Shown here: positions 1 through 7,358 of the stretch, piece after piece
Layout of the letters: every line of letters begins with the position of its first letter
Numbering within the stretch: the first letter of the stretch is position 1
NCBI RefSeq assembly: GCF_000520995.1
Contig: NZ_JACA01000027.1
Location: 62,001-126,000, forward strand
Source: Aquimarina macrocephali JAMB N27
Lineage (GTDB): Bacteria > Bacteroidota > Bacteroidia > Flavobacteriales > Flavobacteriaceae
Direction of reading: 5' to 3'
DNA: 64,000 nucleotides
The notes under the pieces: model-generated
The model's database searches: none
Seen by the model: only the letters and a program-made list of their open reading frames with translations
Told to the model about the DNA's origin: nothing
Program-made: the position numbers and the translations under genes

Positions 1-862
1 TGAAACAGAATGGAATACTGCATTTGATCTATATAAGCAATATCCAGAATATCAAAAGATAAATCACCAATTCACACTTGAAGATTTTAAAGATATTTAT
101 TTTTGGGAATGGTTACATCGTGTCATCGGAAGATTTATCGGTGTTGTATTTATAGTACCTTTCGTATATTTTTTAATTAGAAAACAACTTACCTCATCCA
201 CAATAAAAAAATCCATAGTACTCATGTTACTAGGAGGTTTTCAGGGTTTCCTTGGTTGGTTTATGGTAAAAAGTGGGCTCATTAACAGACCCGATGTAAG
301 TCATTATCGACTTGCAATGCACCTCACCGCTGCATTTATAACCTTTGCATATACATTTTGGGTAGCTCTCGATCTTATGTATCCAACCCAAAAAACGGTG
401 AATCTAAAATTTAGAAACCTGATTCGATGGGCCTTGTCTATACTTATACTTCAGATTATTTATGGTGCTTTTGTCGCTGGCTTAGACGCTGGCTTATTAC
501 ATAACCACTGGCCATTAATGAATGACGGAGCTTTAATTCATGAATCCGTTTATATAGAACAATCTCCTTTTGCTAAAAATTTTGTAGAAGGAAAGAGTGG
601 AGTTCAGTTCATACATCGTTATCTGGCATATATTGTTGTAGGACTTATTGCCTTTATATGGTATAGAGGTAAAAGAATTGAAAAAAATAATATTCAATCC
701 AATTCATTAAATATATTAGTAATTATAGTTTGTATTCAGTTTTTGCTAGGAGTATTTACATTAATTTTTAGAGTACCTATAGTATTGGGGATATTACATC
801 AGATTGTTGCTTTTTTCTTATTAGGGGCAATGACTTTTTCATTACATCGTTTTAGTAAATAA
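1..862 (+). CDS. ctaA: Heme A synthase, COX15/CtaA family (5' end outside window)
   Basis: The reading frame is open from base 2 to the stop at 860-862, so about 286 C-terminal residues are visible and the start lies to the left of the window. Heme A synthase oxidises the methyl group of heme O to make heme A for aa3-type cytochrome oxidase in the inner membrane. The visible part has the family's layout: an EWLHRVIGR segment opening a helix (bases about 107-133), then HYRLAMHL, a late FIHRYLAY and a C-terminal LGILHQIVAFFL. These place conserved histidines at membrane helices as expected for heme ligands. The loop before the first visible helix, with FTLEDFKDIYFWEW, is typical of the type-2 COX15 branch found in Bacteroidota and mitochondria. 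An internal ATG at 224 is not the real start because the conserved region begins upstream of it. Confidence 0.93.
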   Translation, partial: ETEWNTAFDLYKQYPEYQKINHQFTLEDFKDIYFWEWLHRVIGRFIGVVFIVPFVYFLIRKQLTSSTIKKSIVLMLLGGFQGFLGWFMVKSGLINRPDVSHYRLAMHLTAAFITFAYTFWVALDLMYPTQKTVNLKFRNLIRWALSILILQIIYGAFVAGLDAGLLHNHWPLMNDGALIHESVYIEQSPFAKNFVEGKSGVQFIHRYLAYIVVGLIAFIWYRGKRIEKNNIQSNSLNILVIIVCIQFLLGVFTLIFRVPIVLGILHQIVAFFLLGAMTFSLHRFSK

Positions 863-876
863 CAATGCATTTATAG

Positions 877-884
877 TATCTTTG
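877..884 (+). promoter_or_regulatory. Flavobacterial -7 box (TATCTTTG) upstream of the pRiA4b-like gene
   Basis: TATCTTTG is an exact match to the Bacteroidota -7 consensus TANNTTTG and lies 25 bases before the ATG at 910. No clear TTG -33 element is visible at 19-21 bases upstream, so the assignment rests on the -7 box and its position after the ctaA stop. Confidence 0.5.
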
Positions 885-909
885 CATTTCCAAATTAATT
901 AATTTAATA

Positions 910-1425
910 ATGATATACCGTTTCAGAATTATTCTGGATACAGAAGAAGATGTGTTTAGAGATATTGAAATAGAACAAGATGCTACTTTAGAGCAGTTTC
1001 ATAATGTGATAACCCAATCTTTTGGTTTTGACGGAACAGAAATGGCTTCTTTTTACATTAGTGATGATCAATGGAATCAAGGAGAAGAAATATCATTATT
1101 TGATATGAGTGATGGTAATCAGCCCGTTAGATTAATGAATGAAACTACTCTTATTGATGTTGCTCATGAGGCTTCTCCCAGGTTAATTTACATCTATGAC
1201 TTCTTGAGTATGTGGACATTTTTGGTAGAACTTGCAGAAATTGCCGAACATGAAAACGGAAGAGAATATCCAAATGTAATGTACATTCATGGTCAAATAC
1301 CTGATCAAGCGCCTGATAAAGAGTTTAAAGCAGACGAATCAGACGACTTCAATGAAGATGAAAATAAAGATTTTATGGATCTTGATGAATATGAAGATCT
1401 GGGGTTTGATGAAAATTGGAATTAA
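910..1425 (+). CDS. Plasmid pRiA4b ORF-3-like family protein
   Basis: This 171-residue protein matches the pRiA4b ORF-3 / IS1096 TnpR-like family (PF07929): an N-terminal ferredoxin-like half starting MIYRFRIILDTEEDVFRDIEI, then ATLEQFHNVITQSFGFDG, ASFYISDD and later IYIYDFLSMWTFLVEL. The molecular function of the family is not established. Despite the name, most chromosomal copies are not linked to a transposon, and no transposase or terminal repeats are visible here. The last 45 residues form a very acidic Asp/Glu-rich tail that is probably disordered. It has its own -7 box and sits just ahead of an NdpA-like gene on the same strand. Confidence 0.85.
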   Translation: MIYRFRIILDTEEDVFRDIEIEQDATLEQFHNVITQSFGFDGTEMASFYISDDQWNQGEEISLFDMSDGNQPVRLMNETTLIDVAHEASPRLIYIYDFLSMWTFLVELAEIAEHENGREYPNVMYIHGQIPDQAPDKEFKADESDDFNEDENKDFMDLDEYEDLGFDENWN

Positions 1426-1479
1426 AATATAACTATTAATTAAAAAGATCTCGGCCTTCGCTGGGATGACATACATGTC

Positions 1480-2538
1480 ATGATCAACTTATATAGCACT
1501 CAAATCGAATCATTATCGGTTCATCAGGTTGGAAACAAGAATAAAAATGAAAATTTATTCCTGTCAGAATCACCGTATGCCCTTAATGATGAATTAACTG
1601 CACTTCTAAAAGAGTATTTTTTTAAACCTTTTAGAGAAAAGGAAGAAAATTATTTTCAATTTGCCAATGAGGTAGATATAGAATTTAATCCTCTGTTTAA
1701 GATCGTAACCGAAATTTTTGAACATCCTTCTTCAGTTCATGAAAAATCTAAACGAATCGCTTCATTATTGTTTGAACAATCACAACATCCTCATATTAAA
1801 AGTGGTGAGGTATATGTCGCTTATTTAGACAATGTGACTATAGATAATGAAAAAGTTGATGCTATTGGTATTTTTAAATCAGAATTAAAACATGATTTCC
1901 TTCAGTTTGAAGAAAAAGAAACTGATATTGAATTATTAATTCAACAAGGAGTAAACCTGAATAAGCTTGATAAAGGTTGTTTAATTTTTAATCATAAAAA
2001 AGAAGAAGGTTATAAAATCCTTTCTGTAGATTCTAATCGATATGATACTAAATATTGGTTAGAACATTTCTTAGGTGTAGAAGCTTTTGCCGATGAAAAT
2101 TTTTACACTAAAAAGTATATGAAATTCTGCCAAGATTTTGCAAAGGATGTAGTCCTTCCTGCCGAAGATAAAAAAGAAGAAGTGATGTTTATGAATCGTG
2201 CAGTAAACCACTTTGCAAAAAATGATGAATTCGAAGAATCTGCGTTCTTAAATGATGTGATCGATAATCCTGATTTGATTCCAGAATTTAAACATTACAA
2301 GGTAGAAAAAGCACCAAAATACCAGATCGAAGATCTTACCTCCTTTCCTATTGCGAATAATGCTGTAACTGCTGCTCGTAAAAAGATGAAAAATGTCATC
2401 AATCTAGATACTAATGTACAGATAAAGATGGATTTCATCAACCCAGAATCTGCAGAAAAATTTGTAGAAAAAGGATGGGACGAAGAGAAGCAAATGTATT
2501 ACTATTTGGTATATTTCAATAAAGAACAAAAAACCTAA
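1480..2538 (+). CDS. Nucleoid-associated protein, NdpA/YejK-like
   Basis: A 352-residue cytoplasmic protein of the NdpA family (PF04245). Family members bind the nucleoid in Enterobacteria, but their exact role is unclear. Recognition rests on the N-terminal half (LSESPYALNDELTALLKEYF, then VHEKSKRIASLLFEQSQHP), on GEVYVAYLDNV and GIFKSELKHDFL in the middle, and on the C-terminal KMDFINPESAEKFVEKGW. No signal peptide or membrane segment is seen. The ATG at 1480 is used; the 54-base spacer from the previous gene carries a short inverted repeat, ATGACAT and ATGTCAT separated by two bases, immediately before the start. The following transporter begins 29 bases after the stop, so co-transcription is possible. 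Confidence 0.85.
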   Translation: MINLYSTQIESLSVHQVGNKNKNENLFLSESPYALNDELTALLKEYFFKPFREKEENYFQFANEVDIEFNPLFKIVTEIFEHPSSVHEKSKRIASLLFEQSQHPHIKSGEVYVAYLDNVTIDNEKVDAIGIFKSELKHDFLQFEEKETDIELLIQQGVNLNKLDKGCLIFNHKKEEGYKILSVDSNRYDTKYWLEHFLGVEAFADENFYTKKYMKFCQDFAKDVVLPAEDKKEEVMFMNRAVNHFAKNDEFEESAFLNDVIDNPDLIPEFKHYKVEKAPKYQIEDLTSFPIANNAVTAARKKMKNVINLDTNVQIKMDFINPESAEKFVEKGWDEEKQMYYYLVYFNKEQKT

Positions 2539-2567
2539 GAAAATAGAAAACTAATAGCTATCATATT

Positions 2568-3341
2568 ATGGATTTTATTCTGGTTGGTATTATAGCTTTA
2601 TTAGGATCTGGGTTAACATTTTTTTCTGGTTTTGGATTAGGTACATTATTGATGCCTGTGTTTGCATTATTCTTTCCTATAGATATTGCAATCGCTCTTA
2701 CGGCAATAGTACACCTGCTTAATAAGCTATTCAAATTAACTCTTGTTGGCAGAAAAGCGAATACACAAACTGTACTACGCTTTGGTTTGCCTGCTATTGT
2801 ATTTGCCTTTTTTGGTGCATATATATTAGGCAAACTCACGTATATAGCCCCTTTATTTAGCTATACTATTGCTGATACCACATATCAAGTTACGGTAGTA
2901 AAAATATGTATTGCTATCGTATTAATTTTTTTCTCCCTTTTTGATCTTATCCCAAAACTGAAACGATTAGAGTTCGATATCAAATATTTACCTTGGGGTG
3001 GTGCACTAAGTGGTTTTTTTGGAGGATTATCAGGCCATCAGGGAGCATTACGAACTGCATTTTTAATTCGGGCAAAACTTAATAAAGAAGCTTTTATAGC
3101 CACAGGAGTTGTTATTGCTTGCTTTATCGATATCTCGAGACTAACTATATATGCCAAAGATCTTTTGCAATTGGGTGATCAACTCAATTACCCCATGCTT
3201 ATGGTCGCCACACTAATGGCTTTTATTGGAGCTTATATAGGTAATAAATTTCTCAAAAAGATTACCATACATACAATTCAAATAGTGGTAGGAGTTTTAT
3301 TAATTGTTTTTGCAATACTTCTGGGAATTGGGGTTTTGTAA
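2568..3341 (+). CDS. Sulfite exporter TauE/SafE family membrane protein
   Basis: A 257-residue, very hydrophobic protein with about eight predicted membrane helices and the internal two-fold layout of the TauE/SafE family (PF01925). The second half begins with the glycine-rich segment GGALSGFFGGLSGHQGALR (residues about 144-162), which mirrors the N-terminal GSGLTFFSGFGLGTLLMP. Family members are proposed to export sulfite, sulfoacetate or related organosulfur anions across the inner membrane; the substrate cannot be read from sequence. The stop codon abuts the left arm of the nested palindrome at 3342. Confidence 0.85.
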   Translation: MDFILVGIIALLGSGLTFFSGFGLGTLLMPVFALFFPIDIAIALTAIVHLLNKLFKLTLVGRKANTQTVLRFGLPAIVFAFFGAYILGKLTYIAPLFSYTIADTTYQVTVVKICIAIVLIFFSLFDLIPKLKRLEFDIKYLPWGGALSGFFGGLSGHQGALRTAFLIRAKLNKEAFIATGVVIACFIDISRLTIYAKDLLQLGDQLNYPMLMVATLMAFIGAYIGNKFLKKITIHTIQIVVGVLLIVFAILLGIGVL

Positions 3342-3542
3342 CCTGAGTTCGACCTAAGCTAAAATATTATAAAAAGCGTCAATTCGAGTGGTTTTTCAGA
3401 ATGAAATGAAGAAAAACTGGATCGAGAATAGCTTTTTTAGATAGAAAATCACTATTCTCGATACAATCTTCCAGCCTGTACTGAGCTATGTCGAAGTACC
3501 AGATCACTCGAATTGACGTGATTTTCTTACGTCGAACTCAGG
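3342..3542. repeat. 201-bp triple-nested perfect palindrome (MITE/REP-like element)
   Basis: Three pairs of perfect inverted arms are nested: a 12-bp outer pair (3342-3353, CCTGAGTTCGAC, with 3531-3542), a 14-bp middle pair (3377-3390, CGTCAATTCGAGTG, with 3505-3518) and an 11-bp core pair (3421-3431, ATCGAGAATAG, with 3452-3462). A further 5-bp pair, 3478-3482 and 3495-3499, lies inside. There is no open reading frame of note. The outer arm starts one base after the tauE-like stop codon. The architecture suggests a non-autonomous mobile palindrome or a large structured RNA or terminator between convergent genes. No target-site duplication is evident. Confidence 0.75.
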
Positions 3543-3584
3543 TTTGGAAATCTGATATTAGATCAAACGGCAGAGGTCTTACAC

Positions 3585-3616
3585 TTTTTTCGTTTCTTAC
3601 TCTTATTCAGATTATA
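3585..3616 (+). repeat. Direct repeat copy A (matches 4930-4961)
   Basis: A 32-base segment with core GTTTCTTACTCTTATTC aligns with 27 of 32 identical positions to 4930-4961 in the same orientation. The two copies flank the lipoprotein gene at 3658-4530. The T-run at 3585-3590 is also one arm of a loose hairpin with AAAAAAGTGT at 3623-3632, which might terminate the minus-strand lipoprotein transcript. Confidence 0.5.
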
Positions 3617-3657
3617 CATTTAAAAAAAGTGTGATTCTATTTTTGTTTCAATCGATG

Positions 3658-4530
3658 TTAATCAAATGGGTTATCAAAAGTATCTACTCCTTTCTGCTGG
3701 AATAATATTTCACCTCCTACTGTTCTATCATCATTCAATTCGTCCCAATCCGAATGAAATTCTATCCCCCTTACTCTTTGTTTAAACCACTTATTTGAAA
3801 TAAAATCAGACACCTGAGTTCGAGGTGAAAGAGTTATTGTTTTAATCTCTCGGAAATATTTTCCTTCACCTTGAGTTACGCTAAACTTAACTTTTCTCTC
3901 ATAATCACAGTTTCCAATCTTAAATCTAAGTGCTCTGCAAGACTTCCTTACAACCCAATTATGATGTGTATCTGGACCAGCTTTCCAATTTAAAGGTGTA
4001 TAATTAAAGAAAAACGCACTGCCAGAATTAGTCGAACTATCTAACCATACTCTTTTTCCTCCTGTAAGGAAGCTGTTACATTGCGAGAGCACAACACCAG
4101 CGGGTGAAGTACCCCGATTTTTTAATTTTGATATGGTTGATGCTGGTATACTTATAGGAGTTCTATGCGTTTCTATCATTTTTCTAGTAGAGATCAACTC
4201 TTGTACATCTTTAAAATCAGGCGAGTCTATAAATGCTTTTGGTACTGCAATATGGTCTTCTGTAAGTATTAAAAATCGCTTAAGACAGCTATCGTTATCT
4301 TCAAAACCAATCATTTCATTATCTATAGAACCTCTTTCTTCGTAATAAAAATCCTCGCCATTAAATTGGAATGTCACTGTATTGTTATTAGGCAGCTGCA
4401 ATGTTGCCAAAGTTTTCCAAACTAATTCTTCAGTTCCTGGGTCATATACGATCTCATCTTGATTTGTACAACTCAATAAGAATAAACATACACCCAGGGG
4501 TAAGATGCTTTTGATCAATAATTTTTTCAT
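3658..4530 (-). CDS. Uncharacterised lipoprotein
   Basis: I do not recognise the family. The start is set at the ATG at 4530 rather than the upstream in-frame ATG at 4569, because it gives a clean lipoprotein signal: MKKLLIKSILPLGVCLFLLSC with Cys21 in an LLSC lipobox. The mature protein of about 270 residues is soluble, with a FQFNGEDFYYEE segment, several cysteines (DSCLKRF, SQCNSF, KSCRALRFKIGNCDY) and a C-terminal half rich in beta-strand-type sequence. It should be anchored to the outer or inner membrane facing the periplasm or the surface. It stands alone on the minus strand between two non-coding regions, and is bracketed by diverged direct repeats (3585-3616 and 4930-4961), which hints that this segment was inserted or duplicated. 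Confidence 0.75.
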   Translation of the reverse strand: MKKLLIKSILPLGVCLFLLSCTNQDEIVYDPGTEELVWKTLATLQLPNNNTVTFQFNGEDFYYEERGSIDNEMIGFEDNDSCLKRFLILTEDHIAVPKAFIDSPDFKDVQELISTRKMIETHRTPISIPASTISKLKNRGTSPAGVVLSQCNSFLTGGKRVWLDSSTNSGSAFFFNYTPLNWKAGPDTHHNWVVRKSCRALRFKIGNCDYERKVKFSVTQGEGKYFREIKTITLSPRTQVSDFISNKWFKQRVRGIEFHSDWDELNDDRTVGGEILFQQKGVDTFDNPFD

Positions 4531-4929
4531 GGTTTTACCATTGGTAAGGTTTAAAATGTTTGACAACATGGTTAAATTTTTAAAATTAAAATCTCCTAAA
4601 CTTTTATAGACACTCAGGGATATGTCTTTATGATTTTACTATTTGTTTTAAAGTAACATATAGCTTTCTAATATTTTTGCGAAACTAAGATGCTATTAAC
4701 ACTGTATTGTCCTGATTCTTTGAGTTTTCAAGAAATAAGGACAGTTTTGCAAATTTTATAAGATTCTATTTGAGTGAAGTTACTACAGTTACACGGGCAG
4801 AAACTTTAAGGCTGTTTAATTAAACTACTACCGATTTAAGGCTCGCCAGTCTCAAAACAACCATCTTTATTCTCTACTTAGACAGATAAATACGAATAAA
4901 TAGCCGAGGTAGAAAGTCAAGAATCTTAG

Positions 4930-4961
4930 TTTTTTTGTTTCTTACTTTTATTCTAATTACA
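4930..4961 (+). repeat. Direct repeat copy B (matches 3585-3616)
   Basis: Core GTTTCTTACTTTTATTC after a seven-T run, 27 of 32 positions identical to copy A. The differences are mostly C/T changes, suggesting an old duplication rather than a recent insertion. Confidence 0.5.
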
Positions 4962-5067
4962 GATATTTTCTCATTTAACACCTAACTACTGGCCTTACAA
5001 TCAGCATCTAACAATCAATTCACAATCTCTTTTAATTTTATTAATTCTTTAGTTTTTATTAACAACC

Positions 5068-5100
5068 TTTGTTATTATAAACTACATTTACGTATCTTTA
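5068..5100 (+). promoter_or_regulatory. Candidate promoter for the GIGTTNP-repeat protein
   Basis: TTTG at 5068-5071 is followed after 21 bases by TATCTTTA at 5093-5100, one mismatch from the TANNTTTG -7 consensus. Spacing agrees with flavobacterial sigma-A promoters. The predicted leader to the ATG at 5154 is about 45 bases. Confidence 0.5.
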
Positions 5101-5153
5101 CCTGAGAATTCCTACCCTATTACAAAATCAATATTTATTTAATTTTTTAAACT

Positions 5154-6014
5154 ATGAAGAAAAGTATATTTCTATCAGTATCTTTTGTATTGGTATCATT
5201 GATCGGTACTGCTCAAAACAACACTCTTCCAACTACCGGTAATGTAGGAATTGGAACGACAAATCCAATAAGACAACTTCATCTCAACAAATCTTCGGGT
5301 TCTATTTATCAATTATTACAATCAGGATCTAATTTTCTAGGGATTGGATTAAATAATGCTATGCAATATGGTCCCACATTTGTATTTCATGAAAATTCAC
5401 AATTACGTATTGGGAAAGCGTCAGGCATAACTTCTTCTAGTGCAACTAATTTTGTAGAGTTCTTAAGAATTAATAATACAGGTAATGTAGGTATAGGAAC
5501 AACAAATCCAACAGCCAAACTGCATATTAAGGATCCAGAAGGTGGTGCAGCTTTTAATATTGAACGAGGAGGAAAAATTTGGAATTTTTCTATTCAACAT
5601 ACAGGAAATAATCTCTTTTTAAATAACTCTGATACTCCAAATACATTTTTCACTTTTACTAAAGATGGAAAATTCGGTATTGGAACCACTAGTCCTGATA
5701 CAGAACTTGCAGTAAATGGTAAAATACACGCCAAAGAAGTAAAAGTAGATCTAACCGGTTGGCCAGATTATGTATTCGAAAATGATTATAGCCTACCTTC
5801 TTTGCAAGAAGTGGAAAATCATATCGTAAAAAAAGGACATTTACCTAATATTCCATCGGCTTCTGAAGTAGAGAAAAATGGTATTCAACTTGGAGAAATG
5901 AATGCAAAACTACTTCAAAAAATTGAAGAACTTACGTTGTATATGATTGCACAAAACAAGAAGACCGAGCAGCTACAAAAAGAAATAGAGTTACTTAAGA
6001 AGAACATGAAATAA
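5154..6014 (+). CDS. Secreted GIGTTNP-repeat surface/tail-fibre-like protein
   Basis: A 286-residue exported protein with a signal peptide (MKKSIFLSVSFVLVSLIGTA). It carries three copies of a short motif, NVGIGTTNP at residues 30-38 and 111-119 and FGIGTTSP at 174-181, each followed by a short beta-rich segment. This is typical of the trimeric fibre-like or tail-fibre-domain surface proteins abundant in Flavobacteriia. The C-terminal 85 residues contain the conserved block WPDYVFENDYSL, GHLPNIPSASEV and GIQLGEMNAKLLQKIEEL, ending in a Lys/Glu-rich coiled coil (about 247-284). No T9SS sorting domain follows, so how it is displayed is unknown. The exact ligand or role is not known. Confidence 0.8.
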   Translation: MKKSIFLSVSFVLVSLIGTAQNNTLPTTGNVGIGTTNPIRQLHLNKSSGSIYQLLQSGSNFLGIGLNNAMQYGPTFVFHENSQLRIGKASGITSSSATNFVEFLRINNTGNVGIGTTNPTAKLHIKDPEGGAAFNIERGGKIWNFSIQHTGNNLFLNNSDTPNTFFTFTKDGKFGIGTTSPDTELAVNGKIHAKEVKVDLTGWPDYVFENDYSLPSLQEVENHIVKKGHLPNIPSASEVEKNGIQLGEMNAKLLQKIEELTLYMIAQNKKTEQLQKEIELLKKNMK

Positions 6015-6028
6015 GTTGGATGTTCGAA

Positions 6029-6063
6029 GTCTGATGTCAGAGGTTATCTCCCTGACACCAGAC
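6029..6063. terminator. Hairpin between convergent genes
   Basis: Arms GTCTGATGTCAG (6029-6040) and CTGACACCAGAC (6052-6063) pair with one mismatch around an 11-base loop. Flanking bases extend the pairing imperfectly to about 6015-6076. It occupies nearly the whole gap between the stops at 6014 and 6079 and could terminate both genes, though there is no T-run. Its GC-rich, imperfect long-palindrome character resembles a degraded repeat element. Confidence 0.55.
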
Positions 6064-6078
6064 CTCGGACTCCTAACA

Positions 6079-7143
6079 TCACTCTAATAGTCGTCTCATA
6101 TTCACATTCTCATAATTACGTCGTACAAAATCCATTGCAGTTTTAAGAACTTCGCCCATAGATTTGCTGCGACGAAATTTTAAATCCAAAGTAAAGTTAT
6201 AGAGATGTTCACGAAGTTCTTTCAAATTTTCTTCGGTAGAGATATGATCAGCACACATACATTCGACCAAATTTTCATAACGAGATCTCGATGTTAATAC
6301 TCGTTTTGCCAAAATAGAGCGCTCTTCTTTTTTATATTGTTCGATAGAACTGGGCTGTAACCTGTTCATCACAATATCAACCATATCGAAATTCTCTTTA
6401 AAAAACTGAGGTTGATATACTTTTAATTTACCTTCATAACACTGCTGATCAAAATCAATAGCCCTGATCTTGTATTCTACATGGTCAAAATCATGAATGG
6501 GTATAATTACATAATTATAAGATCGCATATCTCCCAACAATCGCATTTGACAACGTTCATTAAACTTCACAAATTCCTTAGCTATCTGCGACTTGGCCTG
6601 ATCACTCAAATCGGGTAAAAAATCTTTAATAAATACATCACCCGGAATTCCTGCAATATGCTCCTCTATCAATGTGTTTTTATACACCAAAAAGTTAATT
6701 CTATTTGGCGAAAACATATGCTCTAACTCTAGCCCGTAAATACGCGAAGCATCTGCCTTTTTTACATAGATATACGTGTAGTTATCATTTAAGATATTTC
6801 TTACTCTTATCCTAAAAGGCTTTGAATTCCCAAAAGTACAATAGTCTATAGCATCAATATTAAGAAACTCAATTGCATCCTCATTACCATCAGAATGCAG
6901 AATTGTATATACCTTTTTAAGGCTGGATTCTATTTCTGGTCGCTCATGTTCTTCATAATACACTCGTACCCATAGCGTATCTTCATCTTTACTATCATAA
7001 ACAACTATAGAACCCGAAAACCTAAGTAAATCATCATAAAATACCGGAATCTTGATTTTACGATTACATTCTTTTAGATACATATCCAGTTTGTCATTGA
7101 TAGGATACGTAGGTTTTTTCTTCGACATTAATTTTTCATCCAT
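6079..7143 (-). CDS. Conserved hypothetical protein with cryptic kinase-like motifs
   Basis: A 354-residue cytoplasmic protein without signal peptide, not readily assigned to a named family. I read a protein-kinase-like or aminoglycoside-phosphotransferase-like core. YIYVKK (124-129) with GLELEHMF (137-144) resembles the beta3 Lys and alphaC Glu; EEHIAGIPG (160-168) resembles the hinge; LGDMRSYN (203-210) fits a GDxxxxN catalytic loop; AIDFD (228-232) fits the metal-binding DFG-like motif. The order and spacing agree with the APH/choline-kinase group, but a canonical glycine-rich loop is not obvious and the catalytic-loop His is Leu. The N-terminal 100 residues and the basic, helical C-terminal 90 residues are extra. 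Translation could also start at the ATG at 7128. It is monocistronic, convergent with the surface protein gene. Kinase activity is inference. Confidence 0.6.
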   Translation of the reverse strand: MDEKLMSKKKPTYPINDKLDMYLKECNRKIKIPVFYDDLLRFSGSIVVYDSKDEDTLWVRVYYEEHERPEIESSLKKVYTILHSDGNEDAIEFLNIDAIDYCTFGNSKPFRIRVRNILNDNYTYIYVKKADASRIYGLELEHMFSPNRINFLVYKNTLIEEHIAGIPGDVFIKDFLPDLSDQAKSQIAKEFVKFNERCQMRLLGDMRSYNYVIIPIHDFDHVEYKIRAIDFDQQCYEGKLKVYQPQFFKENFDMVDIVMNRLQPSSIEQYKKEERSILAKRVLTSRSRYENLVECMCADHISTEENLKELREHLYNFTLDLKFRRSKSMGEVLKTAMDFVRRNYENVNMRRLLE

Positions 7144-7358
7144 AATCTTCTATCATTTCGATTAGCAAGTTACAAATAACAATCATGAAATAAGCCATCA
7201 CTTTATGTTATACCAAAACAAAAGAAAATTGAGTATCAGCACATAATGATCTAACCTCTAAAACAATAATTATAAGCAAATGAAACACCAAAACTATCAA
7301 CTTTCTTGTAACAAAATCCTATACTTGTCGTCTTGTTTTATATAACCACCAAAAACAA

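Larger units (their letters stand above)
4531..5153. other. Non-coding region of about 620 bp
   Basis: No credible gene on either strand. The segment holds copy B of the direct repeat (4930-4961) and a candidate promoter (5068-5100) for the gene at 5154. The rest is AT-rich with no strong hairpin that I can see. Confidence 0.6.

Noticed and set aside
910..1425. Insertion-sequence cargo suggested by the IS1096/pRiA4b family name
   Set aside because: No transposase, terminal repeats or target duplication nearby; the family is common as a plain chromosomal gene.
1441..1482. CTCGGCCTTCGCTGGGATGAC-like fragment upstream of the NdpA-like gene as a repeat element
   Set aside because: Only a short partial match to a kind of sequence often seen between genes; a 7-bp inverted repeat with a 2-base spacer is too weak to call.
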